Part shown: in pieces, positions 48,111-60,411 of the stretch | Layout: each line of letters begins with the position of its first letter | Position numbering within the stretch: position 1 is the first letter of the stretch | Assembly (NCBI GenBank): GCA_025642075.2 | Contig: JAODUO010000474.1 | Coordinates: forward strand, 599,501 to 663,500 | Origin: Ridgeia piscesae | Lineage: Eukaryota; Annelida; Polychaeta; Sabellida; Siboglinidae | DNA length: 64,000 nt | Reading direction: 5' to 3' | Program-made: the position numbers and the translations under genes | The notes under the pieces: generated by a model | What the model saw: only the letters and a program-made list of their open reading frames with translations | What the model was told of the DNA's origin: nothing | The model's database searches: none

Positions 48111-48769
48111 ATAACGTGTTTTTGTATTGCTTTTAGTCTAATAGGTAGACTATAAACTATTTGTGACATTCGAACATTTCAATTAATAGACAAATGCGAA
48201 CCTTTGTGTTAACCCTTTATTGCATGAGTATTTGGGGGGAATTGTTGGTATGCTGTGTATAAATGCATACAACACTAAATAACATAAAATTATATTTGTA
48301 GAAAACAAATATTGGGACACAACTTACAAAAAAGAGTTTGTGACTTTGAAGTCACATTTGTGTGTATCCAGCTGCTTTATATATGTGTAACCCTTTCTAG
48401 TTACACTGTGCAGTAAAGGGTTAATAACATCAAGAAGATACACACGAACGAACGATTGCACGCACGTGTGCACTGAGGAACCACCTATTAAGGTTGTTGT
48501 GTGTTGTCTTACAGTCCATTGAGACCACTTCCACTTTTCTGGCCGACGGTGCGGTCTTTTTGGTCCTGCCTCTTAACATTATGTTTTCCTTTTGGTCCTT
48601 TTTGTGAATCAGCCCCCCCCCCCCGCGACGCCGGTCTCCCTTCTGGTGGTTCAGTGGCTGTTGGTGGACACTGGCGACAGCAACCACCTCGCCTCGGTCC
48701 GAGGGTACACTGACTTGTTGTACAGTAGACGCTGTTCGTGCCCAGAGCGATACTACGAGCTTACACACA

Positions 48770-49077
<308 letters not shown>

Positions 49078-49559
49078 ATTTAACCTAGTATTGATCTTTA
49101 CATTAAAATAATAATAATGTGATCCTAATTATTTTATTTGGCAATTTCATACATACCATTGTTTTGGCAAATGACACAAATGTCCGACTTGCACACTTAA
49201 CATCCACTTATCACGCCGGAGATGGATTGTATAATTGAACTGACTTAGAGTGATCTGGCAATTAGCCAGGGCGATTCTTAAAAGGGACTTTAATTAACAT
49301 CGACGTTCTAGTCGAAAATTCAACATTAAGGCGCCTTTTAGAAAACTGTTACGTTCGGTTATAACGTTTCAGTAAAACTAAGCACTAGTAGAAATAATAA
49401 TAATAAGGTAACATCTATTGCGCCTAAATCCTTAGAAACCCAGCGCAGAGGCGCAACCACACAAAAGGGTTTAATCGATCTCACACTCAATAAACAATTC
49501 CAGTTGTTATCAGATTGATTGATACGCCAGGGAGCTATGATGGATTTGTATTTAAATGA

Positions 49560-50000
49560 CGGCGGAATTTAGCATTATTTTTCAACTGATTTAACACTAG
49601 ATGGAAATATATTCAAAAGAGTAGGTGGACCAACGGTACAGCCATAGTCCTAATATTAGGGGAAAACGTATATCAGAACTAAATGATTGAATGTGAACAG
49701 GTTTTCTTACAAGAATAAGCAGTGAATGTAAATACAATGGCTGTTTACAGCAAAGTACCTGGATTATTCGATATCGGAGAGGAAGCCAATGCAGATATGT
49801 TATACAAGTGGCATAGGATGAGCAAAACGTGGTAATCTTGTCACAACACTTGCTAAGCAATTCTGAACACGTTGCAATTTTGTGATATCCTTGAAAACGG
49901 GAATTACAATAGTCTAGTCTACTGGTGACTAGAGCGGTTGCAATGGTTTTTGCAACAGAAATGGGCAAATACAACGAATACGCGGTATATCACGAATGTG
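49560..50000 (-). pseudogene. LINE reverse transcriptase C-terminal fragment
   Basis: The minus strand reads VAKTIATALVTSRLDYCNS, then ITYLHWLPLRYRIIQVL. RLDYCNS and LHWLPxxxRI are hallmark C-terminal motifs of CR1/jockey-type LINE polymerases. It is 5'-truncated, and conserved residues between the motifs are lost. Confidence 0.75.
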
Positions 50001-50066
50001 ATAATAACACGTTCGACACATCTTTGAGAAATGTGTTCTCTAAAATAAAAAATTCAAAAATTACTT

Positions 50067-50450
50067 CTAAATTCCGAGTTGAACTGCAGACATAACATGC
50101 TGACAAGGTAGACTAAGTAGAAACACATTGACACCGTTCACGTCGGGAACGTCTGGTTTACAGCTACCTGACCTAACCGCGAGGTGAACGAACAGTTCAA
50201 TCGACCGGTGGAGCTCTGTTGCCACACGTCTGAGTCGACTCTGATTGGTTGCCATGGTCACAATGGCCGCGGTAGACTGGCGAAAGAGCGAGGTGAAGAT
50301 TGTTGATGCAGTTCGCTTCCTTCGACATTCGTACGATGACTCAATTTGAAAAACACCCTCCGAACACGCAACGCACATGCCACAGTCAGGTCGGCCGAGA
50401 AACGTGAGCAAGGGAGCCGGACACATTAAGTAGTAAGTTCTGTGCGTCAT
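50067..50450. other. Unique CpG-containing stretch, no gene called
   Basis: A 127-codon minus-strand frame is open here, but it has no recognisable domain, signal peptide or splice context. Confidence 0.3.
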
Positions 50451-50520
50451 GGATTGCTTGATGTGATTTCTCTCTAATCCAACAGTTAATTAGTTTTGCA
50501 ATTGGTATAATATTGTGTAG

Positions 50521-50523
<3 letters not shown>

Positions 50524-50604
<81 letters not shown>
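50524..50604. repeat. (TA)n microsatellite
   Basis: About 80 bp of alternating TA. A (GTT)n run also lies at 51045-51072. Confidence 0.95.
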
Positions 50605-50606
<2 letters not shown>

Positions 50607-51298
50607 CAGATCGGATCAAGGGTAGGCTGTACGTTTTAGAGCTGTGTAGACACAGAACCTAAACAATGTACCCAGTTTTTTCAATTAAAACAATAACTGG
50701 CAGGAGTTGACATTTCTACAGGATATCAACTGCACTCGCTTCCGCACACACAGTAACCCCTGTTTTGTTATTACAGCCACCTGTTTGTAAAGGTCATTGA
50801 CCATAACGAATCACAGGCTCTCGTAAGATTAGAGTTTCACGGGTAAGCTACATTAGCTCGACAGCAGCTAGACGCTACGGCCTGTGGTGTTACTGGTCCT
50901 TTCATAAGAACGGCCATTGCACAACGTGGTGATTACACACAGTTTAATGAGAAAGCCTTTGCCTAATAACATAATGTCAACACACGCCGTTACACAGTGA
51001 ACCAGTTCTGTGAACGCAGACGGTCGGTCGCCTACTTGATTACAGTTGTTGTTGTTGTTGTTGTTGTTGTTATAGCATTCAATTCAGCCTAATTTACCCA
51101 ATAGCGTTGTAATATTCTAAACATGTATAATATATAAAAAGTGTACAATAAATATGCAAAGTTAAAACTAGATGCCTATTACCAAATATGAATTTACAAA
51201 GTATTTATAAAATAAACGCGCAAAAACGATCTTTAAAATATGCGATAACATTATAAAATGACGTAAATAACTACAACTCATCTAAAATGCGTTGCAGG

Positions 51299-51736
51299 TC
51301 AGGTAAGATGTTCAGCTGTCTCTTGAGCGCGTTTGACATTGAAGCCCGAAACATAATATTGTTCCACAACGTACGCTCCACGGAGAAGTCTGTCCCATGG
51401 CTGTGTCATGAAGTTGAGCGGTACGCTCTCGGAATGAAGTGTCGTTCGAGAACTGCAACACGCCAGTGTATCGTAAACTTTCGTTGTGAATAGCCGTGTA
51501 AGTCTGTGTTGGTAAAGTAGTGTAATAGATTGCACACGGTAGGCATGCTTAACATGCAGCAATTGAGTGCGCGAAGGACAAGCGTGAGGACAAGAGTGGT
51601 TTGAGACCTCGCGAGGACAGGTGGGACACAGCAGGATGCAGTGTTGTTTAGTCTGTTCACCTTGTGGTTGGTCAGCTGACGCACGGGAAAGGACATACAA
51701 CATTACAAGTAGGCAATGCAGCTTTGACGAGGCCAT
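51299..51736 (-). CDS. Hypothetical small secreted protein (145 aa), unproven
   Basis: Not a family I recognise. The minus-strand ORF starts in a good context (gtcATGG) and begins like a signal peptide: basic residue, hydrophobic core LHCLLVMLYVLS, then RASA before DQ as a plausible cleavage site. The mature part has a cysteine-rich first half (HCILLCPTCP, NHSCPHACP) and a later CC pair. It lies upstream of, and opposite to, the membrane-protein gene at 52321. No promoter, splice or poly(A) evidence is visible. Chance ORFs of this size do occur, so confidence is low. Confidence 0.25.
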   Translation of the reverse strand: MASSKLHCLLVMLYVLSRASADQPQGEQTKQHCILLCPTCPREVSNHSCPHACPSRTQLLHVKHAYRVQSITLLYQHRLTRLFTTKVYDTLACCSSRTTLHSESVPLNFMTQPWDRLLRGAYVVEQYYVSGFNVKRAQETAEHLT

Positions 51737-51899
51737 GACATAGGTACTTACCTCAAGAACTCACCCTAGACCGATCAATAGTTGCCCAAGATTGAGCATT
51801 GAGACCGTCTCAAGGTTTATTTTCTGATGTTGTAGTTTCTCTGTTGATGTATTTGTATATGCTTTTATCCGGTTTTCATAGTCAAGGCTGATTAATTAA

Positions 51900-52045
51900 A
51901 ACAAATTAATTGTAAAGGCCTGGATGACCTCTCCAATCTCTTCGGAGGCGGAATTTGAGTTGGGTTATTGTTCTGGCCTGAACTGTGTCGTCTGACAGAG
52001 AGTTCCACAATTTGTCCATCCGTGTCGAGTAGAAATGACGTCAGT
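51900..52045 (-). pseudogene. LINE C-terminal scrap
   Basis: The minus strand reads RMDKLWNSLSDDTVQART then ITQLKFRLRRDW. This matches the R-x-x-x-x-WNSLPxxxV-x-A...F+xxLDxxW end of many LINE ORF2 proteins. It is short and isolated, followed by a stop. Confidence 0.55.
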
Positions 52046-52320
52046 AGTGAAAGACTTAAATGTAAAACATTATAGCAGAGATGATATTAATGGTACGTTA
52101 TTGTTTTATTACAGTACGTCCTGAATGTGTTTGTGTATACAAGCTTATAAGGAATCCATCCTTTTAAATACATATCATTTTATGACAACATTCCATATTG
52201 ATAAAGTTGGCTTGTTTTTGTCCTAATTTAGATTGCACAGTGTGTATGTACACAAAACACTTGTAAGAATGCTCTCTACAAAACACTGGATGTTTCAGGA
52301 ACTCCGCCGGAGCAAGGAGG

Positions 52321-53967
52321 ATGACGAACGATGGCAGGAAAGCCTCTCGTTCCAACTCGTCTCTCTGGCTCAGTTCGCCCTACACGGAACCTTTCAGTGA
52401 CGCTTCTGATAACGAGGAAGACGCCGACGCAGACGCCACGGACGACTTAGAAGACACGCTCAGTTTAATAGGGTTGGGGTCAAGCGACCGCTATCATAAC
52501 GACGCCCAATCACCGGCATTTGTGCAGTCCGAAAATGAATTGTCTTCGGTGTTTGAGCGTCATAAGTTGGACGCCTACAGCCAGTTACATGACCATCTCC
52601 TCCCACCAGTCATCACGTGCGTATCCCCTTCCGGTCACTTCGTCGAGTTCGCCGCCGAAAACGAAACGGAAGACACCGGATTTCGCGAGGACACATCGAT
52701 TTGGGGCGATAAGAATTCGATGCTGGGTCAAATCAGGTCACTCGTACAGCTTGACGACGCCACCAGCTTCATGAACAAACAGGTCCAGGAACAAGCTAAG
52801 GTAGGCGCTCGACAGTTGGACAAAATCACAACAATTCCGCTGTCTGCCTTTTGGCATATCTTTACCGAGGTTGCCGGCATAGTCGTGTTCTTGGCGAACG
52901 TCTGCGTCGCTTTGGTTGATATCTTCTTAAAGGACGCGCAGGGTAACTATGAGAACCTTCACTACAAAATACCCACCTTCGTAATGGGTGTCTTCGAGAA
53001 CCTCGTGCTCGTAGCGTGGTTTTTTGTGCGGCCAAAAGACGAAACGGGCACCGGAACCGGAAACAGCACGAAGTACCAACAGTACTCAGAGAACATCCTC
53101 CACGAGGTCTTACTCTACCCTCTCGTCATCCTCTCCGTCATCGGTTTTGCTAACGACAAGCTGTACACTAAGCCGGGGACGTTCTTCGACTGGTTGGGAA
53201 TCGTGCTTCTCTCCTTCGACGCGTTCGACTTACTACAGACGCAGGTGTTGCGCGTCGCCATGATTCGCACGTTCGTGAAGGATGTCAGGGGATTTCTTGG
53301 CGCCGACGAAGTCAATATCGGCGCCAACGTCCTCCGTCGCGCTGTGGCCACGACTGTTGCCAACTTCGCCGTCTTTGTTCTACTCATCCTGCTGCTGGGA
53401 GCGCAGATGCACGACGATAACTACGAGAGCGAGAACTACAGCGTCAGTATACGCACAGCCGTGTTCATGGTCGCACTCATGACGTTGCCTCTGTTCAATC
53501 TCTTCATGTTTGTTGTCGTCAACGTCCCGTGGCTCATAGAGTTACTGCTGCTACTCGGCTCCCGCAGTCAATCGGAAGACGCCGATCGGCTTCGGGAGAA
53601 GGAACTGGGCGCGTTGGCCGTGGACGTGGCGCAAATGGCGCATGCGTCTGAGGCGGTCAAGAAGAGACTCGAAAAAGTGCGCAGGGTTCACCCGTTCAAG
53701 AGGCTGATCGGCGTCGCTGCAGAGCCGAGACTCGCGGCACTGATCCTCTTGTGGCAAGTCATCGCCCTCCTCGCCGTGTACTCCTTCGACGGGTGCCATC
53801 ACATCTCCGTGTGCCAGGGATACATCGCGCAGTGGGTGTTTGCAGGGGTTGCGATCGTCACTAACAGTCATCTCGTGGTTGTCGTTTTCTTATGTAATGT
53901 ACTCGTCTGTTGTGTCGTTGCGGCCATGTTGTTTTATCCGCTCACTGTCCCGTTGTTGGTCGGGTAA
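52321..53967 (+). CDS. Unrecognised multi-pass membrane protein, paralogue 1 (548 aa, single coding exon)
   Basis: I do not recognise this family. Residues 1-175 are acidic and presumably cytosolic (Ser-rich start with SSLWLSSPYT, then an Asp/Glu tract and LPPVI). Hydrophobic segments lie at about 177-200, 219-236, 261-277, 288-306, 341-361, 379-413 (perhaps two), 470-489 and 502-546 (probably two), so 8-10 helices. Shared with the paralogue at 60412: KYQQYxENIxHExLLYP, GFANDKxY, a basic segment after helix 4 (TQVLRVAMIRTF), LRR, LILLLGAQ, MTLPLFNL, VHPFKR before helix 7, and FDGC-x5-C just after it. The acceptor-like tgtttcag 23 bases before the ATG suggests a 5' UTR intron. AATAAA lies at 54420. 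Channel, transporter or receptor roles cannot be told apart. Confidence 0.85.
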   Translation: MTNDGRKASRSNSSLWLSSPYTEPFSDASDNEEDADADATDDLEDTLSLIGLGSSDRYHNDAQSPAFVQSENELSSVFERHKLDAYSQLHDHLLPPVITCVSPSGHFVEFAAENETEDTGFREDTSIWGDKNSMLGQIRSLVQLDDATSFMNKQVQEQAKVGARQLDKITTIPLSAFWHIFTEVAGIVVFLANVCVALVDIFLKDAQGNYENLHYKIPTFVMGVFENLVLVAWFFVRPKDETGTGTGNSTKYQQYSENILHEVLLYPLVILSVIGFANDKLYTKPGTFFDWLGIVLLSFDAFDLLQTQVLRVAMIRTFVKDVRGFLGADEVNIGANVLRRAVATTVANFAVFVLLILLLGAQMHDDNYESENYSVSIRTAVFMVALMTLPLFNLFMFVVVNVPWLIELLLLLGSRSQSEDADRLREKELGALAVDVAQMAHASEAVKKRLEKVRRVHPFKRLIGVAAEPRLAALILLWQVIALLAVYSFDGCHHISVCQGYIAQWVFAGVAIVTNSHLVVVVFLCNVLVCCVVAAMLFYPLTVPLLVG

Positions 53968-54235
53968 CGGACCCAATGTATGCGTTCACAGACTGTTGAC
54001 TTTCGAATAACATAAATTCCCGATTTGAATTTTAACAGTTGTATAAATATAATGTCCGGCTGTCACACGGCTGCCGTTAAAATACTACATTCTCTGCACC
54101 CATTCCTGTCTTTCGGTTATCAATATGTCATAGGTAGTTCGACAGTAGCAAACACTACCGAAACATTATCTGGATATGTACAGGAACACATGCGCGAAAC
54201 AAACTTAATTATTATACAATAACTCACACCGCATG

Positions 54236-54352
54236 ATGTAAGCACACGCATGCATGCACGCACGTATACAAACGCACACGTGCACACACAATACACACGC
54301 ACACAAACACCACCCGCACGCACACACCACATACATACACGCACACGCACAT
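54236..54352. repeat. Degenerate CA/CG-rich simple repeat
   Basis: Mixed acacgc, cacacg and tacata motifs in the presumed 3' UTR of the 548-aa gene. Confidence 0.8.
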
Positions 54353-54419
54353 TTTAGAAATATATGCCGATCGGAGACTAACATACTTGTAAAAACGGGT
54401 AACAATTACAAACTCATTA

Positions 54420-54425
54420 AATAAA
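54420..54425 (+). promoter_or_regulatory. Candidate polyadenylation signal of membrane-protein paralogue 1
   Basis: AATAAA about 450 bases after the stop codon, beyond a CA/CG-rich tract (54236-54352). Confidence 0.4.
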
Positions 54426-54589
54426 AGAAAATACTTTATATATTGTTGTATTTAAATATCGCTCTATGAAAAGCTTTCGATACAAGTGGTCACGTACGAA
54501 ACTAGCATTTTATGGTGGTCAAAGTTATTAATCAAACATAACACAATATGTTAATTACAAAGGATATGTATCTGATCATGTACTAACAC

Positions 54590-55040
54590 CGCGTCGTGTC
54601 CCACAAGGGTCCACTGTAGGTCCGTAATTGTTCACGACGTAATTAAGTTAATGACATGTGCAATATATCGAAGTTATTGTAGTTAATTTTGTTCAGCGGC
54701 AACACAAATACATTTCACTCCTACACTCTCTTACCATATCTGCTAAATGAACTACGTAGGTCGCCTAATAAAACGTACATATGGTATATGTGTAAACAAA
54801 CTACCATCAACATTGCTGACATTAATTATAAAGTATTTGGGCGGTGACGAATCTTTAAACTGGAAGAAAAACATTAACGCAGTAACATCTAAGTTGTCGA
54901 ACATAGCATCTGTAAATGTACAAAGCTTGCCACTGTATCGACCATTCCAGCATGTAAACTTTGTATATTCGTTATTCTTAACCCACATGACGTATTGCTC
55001 AAAAATGCATCTGCTTGACAATCTTGCAGTGGGTTAAAGA
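54590..55040 (+). pseudogene. Decayed LINE reverse transcriptase fragment
   Basis: Near 54595 the frame reads RVPQGSTVGP, then a stop, then LF: the RT motif GVPQGSxLGPLLF with a nonsense change. Further on, KYLGGDESLNWKKNINAVTS and FVYSLFLTHMTYCSKMH match the RT thumb. Multiple stops and missing parts, including the YADD box, make it inactive. Confidence 0.7.
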
Positions 55041-55044
55041 AACG

Positions 55045-55815
55045 TGAGCCAGACGATGTGATCATACCTGAAATTACTTCTCGTTTTATTTACTTCAGCA
55101 ATATAGTTGAGATACAAACGGTTTAATTTATGTTCCATCATCCTCGCCAGCAATGAATCGTTGTGCTGCGCTACTGTAGGAAAAGCTGGTACTGACGTAA
55201 TCAGCGGCAGCGACCCCTGGCGCGAGGATGTGTTCGATACTTAACATAGTGTTTTACCAAACGACAAACCCCACTCGAGGGGTTCGATCCGCAACAAATA
55301 ACAATATGTAAATATCACAAAATCCGACGCTTTCAATACTCAATTGTGCTTATGCTAAGAGTGTTTCGCGCTTTCTACAGACACTCGTGACATGAGATCG
55401 CGCAATTTATTTACCTCTTCTGTAAACAATTTGAAGTCTTGAAAATTCAACGTTAAAATATTGTGAGAAAATTAAGTCTTGAAGCTGGTTTACTTAAAGT
55501 ACGAACATTCGCAACGAAGCAGAAGCCGAGAAAGGACAACGTCGACTAGAAACACTTCAACGTGTCTCAGCATAGCAACGCTGCGTTTGATATTAAAGAA
55601 ATTATGAAATGGCAACTTGTGCAGATTCCCCCATCTGTGGACAGTGCTAAATGGAATTCCAAACCAACTTCCCAGAACTCCATGCAACAGATGCGTGGGG
55701 TGTAATGTCACTGGCAGATAGCACGCAAATTGGAACTATTTCGAGTCAACCCCACTGTCTCCCTGGACACACTCTCGTTCCTAAAACAATGTCCCAGTAC
55801 ATTGTGCCTCTGCTC
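55045..55815. other. No gene recognised
   Basis: Between two LINE remnants; unique-looking DNA with no supported ORF. Confidence 0.5.
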
Positions 55816-55819
55816 GTAA

Positions 55820-57566
55820 TTGTTCTTTAATGGGTGTTATCCTGAGGCCTTCTGGCGTGAAATCAAGACTATCAACAACTGTAACACTCCTCTTCAGTCT
55901 AGTATCGAAGGTGTATCTGGTGGAAAAGAGATAGTAGATCTATGGCGTAATCATTTTTGTGATCTATTAAACTGTGTTAGCAATAGTAGTGTAGACATGT
56001 GTGAACACTTATCATGAAATTGTGGTCACAGTAGAGGAAGTAACAAATGCGATTAAGAAGCTTGACGTTAATAAAGCTTGTGGGTCAGATGGCATATTTT
56101 CAGAACATATAAATTATGCAGACAAGGCACTTGTACCCTTGCTCTCTTTGTGCTTCACTTTGTTTTCTTGCTCATGGATTTCTGCCAGAGTCAATGTTGT
56201 CAGTTGTACTTGTGCCAGTGATTAAGGATAAAGCTGGTAAAATATCTTCTAAAGACAATTACCGTCCAATTGCATTAGCTAGTGTGTTTAGCATAATTAT
56301 TGAAGTAATTATACTGGGTAGAATTGAAATATTTTTGGATACTAATCCGAATCAGTTTGGTTTTAAGAAGAAGCATGGTACAGACCAGTGTATATATGTG
56401 TTAAAGGAAATTAATGATTTATATCAAACTTTGAATGGCAGTGTATTTGTATGTTTTCTTGATGCCAGTAAAGCCTTCGACAGAGGAAATCACAGACTGT
56501 TGTTTAAGAATCTCAGTGAAAGGGGTGTACTGGTGTATATACTATGAATATTAATTTATTGGTATCACAACCAGACCACTTGCATAAGGTGGGGTGATTT
56601 GTTTTCTATTAAATTTAAAGTAACCAATGGTGTTAAACAAGGGGGGATATTATCCCCTTACTTATTTAATGTATATGTAGATGAATTGAGCGAAAAACTA
56701 AAAATGTGTAATGTTGGATGTAGCATGAATGGTCATCTTATTAATCACATAATGTATGCTGATGATCTGATCTAGAATTCACCTTCATCGGCAGGACAAT
56801 GCCAGCTACTACTTGAATGTGAGAGATTTGGAATGAGCCATGATGTGAAGTACAATGCTAAGAAAAGTGCAATTATGATATTTAGATCTGCGACCTTAAA
56901 AGGATGTAGTATTCCTGAATTTAAGCTAAAAGGGGTTACTCTGCATGTTGTAGCTACATATAAATATCTTGGAAACTATATTTCAGGTGATCTTTCAGAT
57001 TATGATGATATTAATAGACAACGCAGAACTCTATATGTACAGGAAATAATATTTTATTATATTGCGAAAATTTAGCATATTAGAGGTTAAGTTCACACTG
57101 TTTCGTTCATATTGCTCACCCATGTATGGAGTACAACTCTGGTGGAATTACGAGAAATCCACATTAAATAGATTGCATATTGCATATCACAATATTTTTA
57201 AGTTGTTTGTTGATATGTCAAAATATGAAAGTACCAGCTTATTATGCACTCTGTTTGATGTACAATGCTGCCAGTAAGTTATTAGGAATATGGTGTATAG
57301 ATTTATGTGTAGACTTGATAGCTCTGTTAACTATATTTTAAATGACATTCTAACTTCTAGCTTAAGATTCATTTTCAGGATCCGTAAACACTTGAACACT
57401 TGACTGAAACAAATGTATACATTTTGCTTATATACACAGCATTGGGTCAGAATAGTGTACATATTGTCTGCCTAATGCCAACATATGAACCTCAGAGTCA
57501 CGTGTACTTGCTGTATGTGCACTGTTGAATCTGGAATAAAGTTACTGAATTGAATTGAATTGAATT
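55820..57566 (+). pseudogene. 5'-truncated, broken LINE (reverse transcriptase) with simple-repeat tail
   Basis: RT landmarks appear in order over several frames: AIKKLDVNKACGSDG, KDNYRPIALAS, FLDASKAFD, NGVKQGGILSPYLFNVYVDE, and MYADDL directly followed by an in-frame stop. Then come KYLGNYISGDLSD and RLHIAYHNIFKLFVDMSKYE from the thumb/C-terminal part. Frameshifts near 56025, 56170 and 56550, plus the stop after YADDL, inactivate it. It ends aataaagttactgaattg and continues as about four ttgaa units, a typical non-LTR 3' tail. Probably a CR1/jockey-like clade. Confidence 0.85.
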
Positions 57567-57569
57567 ATG

Positions 57570-58690
57570 TCATTGTCATTATATTTAGTACACTCTCACT
57601 CAATATCATACTTACGTGAAACAATTTTATTATACATGTGTCAATGTTAAGATTAAACGATTCATAGCTCCTATAAGGTGCACATGTTAAGGCATACGCG
57701 GTGATATTCTCCAAATGACGGCCTGTTTGGTAATTTGCAGACCAGCATACAATACGGATATATTACTGAGTTACCAGAAGTTGCAACATTGACATTCTAA
57801 TCCACAGCGAAGTCAGTGTTGAGCGCAAGCTAACGTTGAGTGATTGACGGCTCGAATATACTCGTCGTTTTACATAATGTCGAACGTCGCTGAGTATTGT
57901 ATTTCATGTCCATCGATTGGCCCTAGTCGTGATAGTGTAGAATTATCAAATATTTGTTTTGCGTGTTATTGCCACATAAACATTGTTGCATCGTCTCCTC
58001 ATATTGAAGCAATGAATAGTCTCACATGAAGCAAGGACCGTTTTCCCGTGTTTGCTGCGCGCGCTGTGTTCATATTATCAAGTGTCGTTATGTGTTTCCG
58101 ATAAAAACGGTTTTCCTTTCAAACATGACAATCTGTGCACGTATTATACTATACGTGGATATTTTGAATATATAACAATGTACGTGTTAGACGTAATAGT
58201 CATGGGGACGAAGATTAATTCCGCAGTCTGGAACCGTAGGTGAAAGCTATCACTGAAGAAACCGCTGCAATTTCCTCACACACGCATTCATGTATACGGA
58301 AGCTCTGTCTAGCCTATAACAATTAAATGTAATCTCTCGTATGCGCCGTTGAATCAGAACTTTTCATACGGTGTCGCACTTACATTTTTCCGGGCGTCAT
58401 AAATTATCCAGGAGACGTTTCTGCGCACGGTGGCGTAGCCCGCGGTTACTAGACTAGGGTCAAATTGCATTTTGTTGTTGTTATTTTCCTGGCACCAGTG
58501 TCATCAGCGGTGAGATGACCATGACATCCTTTTCTATTGTCTTTTTTTTCCTCTCACTTTTCTCTTACAACGTTCTCTGTCAGCAGTCTCCAATTCCTTC
58601 TATCTATCATCTTTCCTTTCTTATCCCACTCTTTTTAGGTCACTTTTAATGCAAACCCCATCGCAAGTTCGGTCTTCCTCGCCTTCATTT
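57570..58690. other. No gene recognised
   Basis: Intergenic DNA between the LINE and a TA tract; short frames only. Confidence 0.5.
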
Positions 58691-58697
58691 CCCTCCA

Positions 58698-58801
<104 letters not shown>

Positions 58802-58834
58802 GTTTGCTTGGTTGTCGGATGGCCCCTCCAATGT

Positions 58835-58950
58835 AGAATCCTAGCCTCGGTTACCCAGACTCCGCGAGGTGGCAGCACTTTTCAGCCCTCTATTCTTCTC
58901 GGCGTAGTTACGCAGCCGACCGACAGTCGGTTAAGCGAGACTAGTAAAAT
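58835..58950. repeat. Dispersed repeat copy 2
   Basis: gcctcggttacccagactcc through gaggtggcagcactttt (inverted relative to 48068), then ttctcggcgtagttacgcag through gttaagcgagacta (same orientation as 47939). Confidence 0.7.
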
Positions 58951-59930
58951 CCTCAATATGCAGCGAACGCAGTGGTATGGTATAAATATCACGGGGTGCT
59001 CGTTAACTCTGCTATTAGTAAGTTGCTTAAAATTCCGTTCAATAATTATATTAACCTATTACGTTTGTTTAAATCACTGTCACGGATTATGGCGCACTGC
59101 AGTCACGTGATTTGCACGTTTGCCTCGTGTTAATAGGGCCTGTAAGTGGGTCACGTAACATGGCAACACTCCGCGCGACTGGAACTGATTATGGACTGAA
59201 CACAAGAATAATATTCTAACAATAGATGACAGTTATAACTTCCGACTGATGAATACTAGGAAATTCAGGTCACAAATATCTTGCGTTATACCTTTCTTAT
59301 CTTATATGGCCAATTTAATATTGAGTTTACCACACTGTCATAGACATAGCGATTTACGTAGTGCTGATAGTATACACGATTTGAGGCCGTCTGCGTCTTT
59401 TACGAGATTAGCATTTTACATTGTTGTACATTGTGGTTTCACAACAGTTCGATAAACACTCATATCTTACAAGTTGACTAAATGCACATAATCATAACAC
59501 ATGTATGCATTTCCCCCTAACAGGTTGTACTGTGCGAAAGATGTACTTGCCGCCGATGCCATGACAACCACCACAATAATCGATTAGACTGCATCATTTC
59601 CGTGATCATTGTTACAAAGTGTTCCATTGCTTCTGCTTGCGAGGCTACGATGTGAGTTGAAATTCACTAATTGTGTAATGAGGAATCTTGTTTTAATAGA
59701 ATGCAAACAATGTTCTAAACATTTGCTGCCAAGCGTTCATAAATAAAAGCTAGGTTGCCAATGCCAGTTTTTTAAAAGTCACAATTAACAAAACCATACC
59801 AATTATATATTATTATCGAATATTAAACACATTAAACACACATTAAACATAGCCACTTGTTTAATTAAGAAATTGTTGGTTCTTCCAAAAAACGTGATTA
59901 TATCAATTCATGAAACATGTGTAAAAATAT
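58951..59930. other. No gene recognised
   Basis: Unique-looking AT-rich DNA. Confidence 0.5.
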
Positions 59931-59934
59931 AGGC

Positions 59935-60295
<361 letters not shown>

Positions 60296-60411
60296 TGACA
60301 TATTATACAACCACCCTTAAACGAGTGAGGAAGAGACACACTTCATAGATCGCCATGTCAACAGTCAGACCATAATGACAGTCAGACAAACATACCAGTT
60401 CACCCGAACGC

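Noticed and set aside
50067..50450. 127-codon minus-strand ORF
   Set aside because: No domain, signal peptide or supporting context; possible chance ORF in a CpG-containing stretch.
54747..55037. A 96-codon ORF as a separate gene
   Set aside because: It matches the thumb region of a LINE reverse transcriptase and continues a decayed RT upstream (VPQGS motif with a stop).
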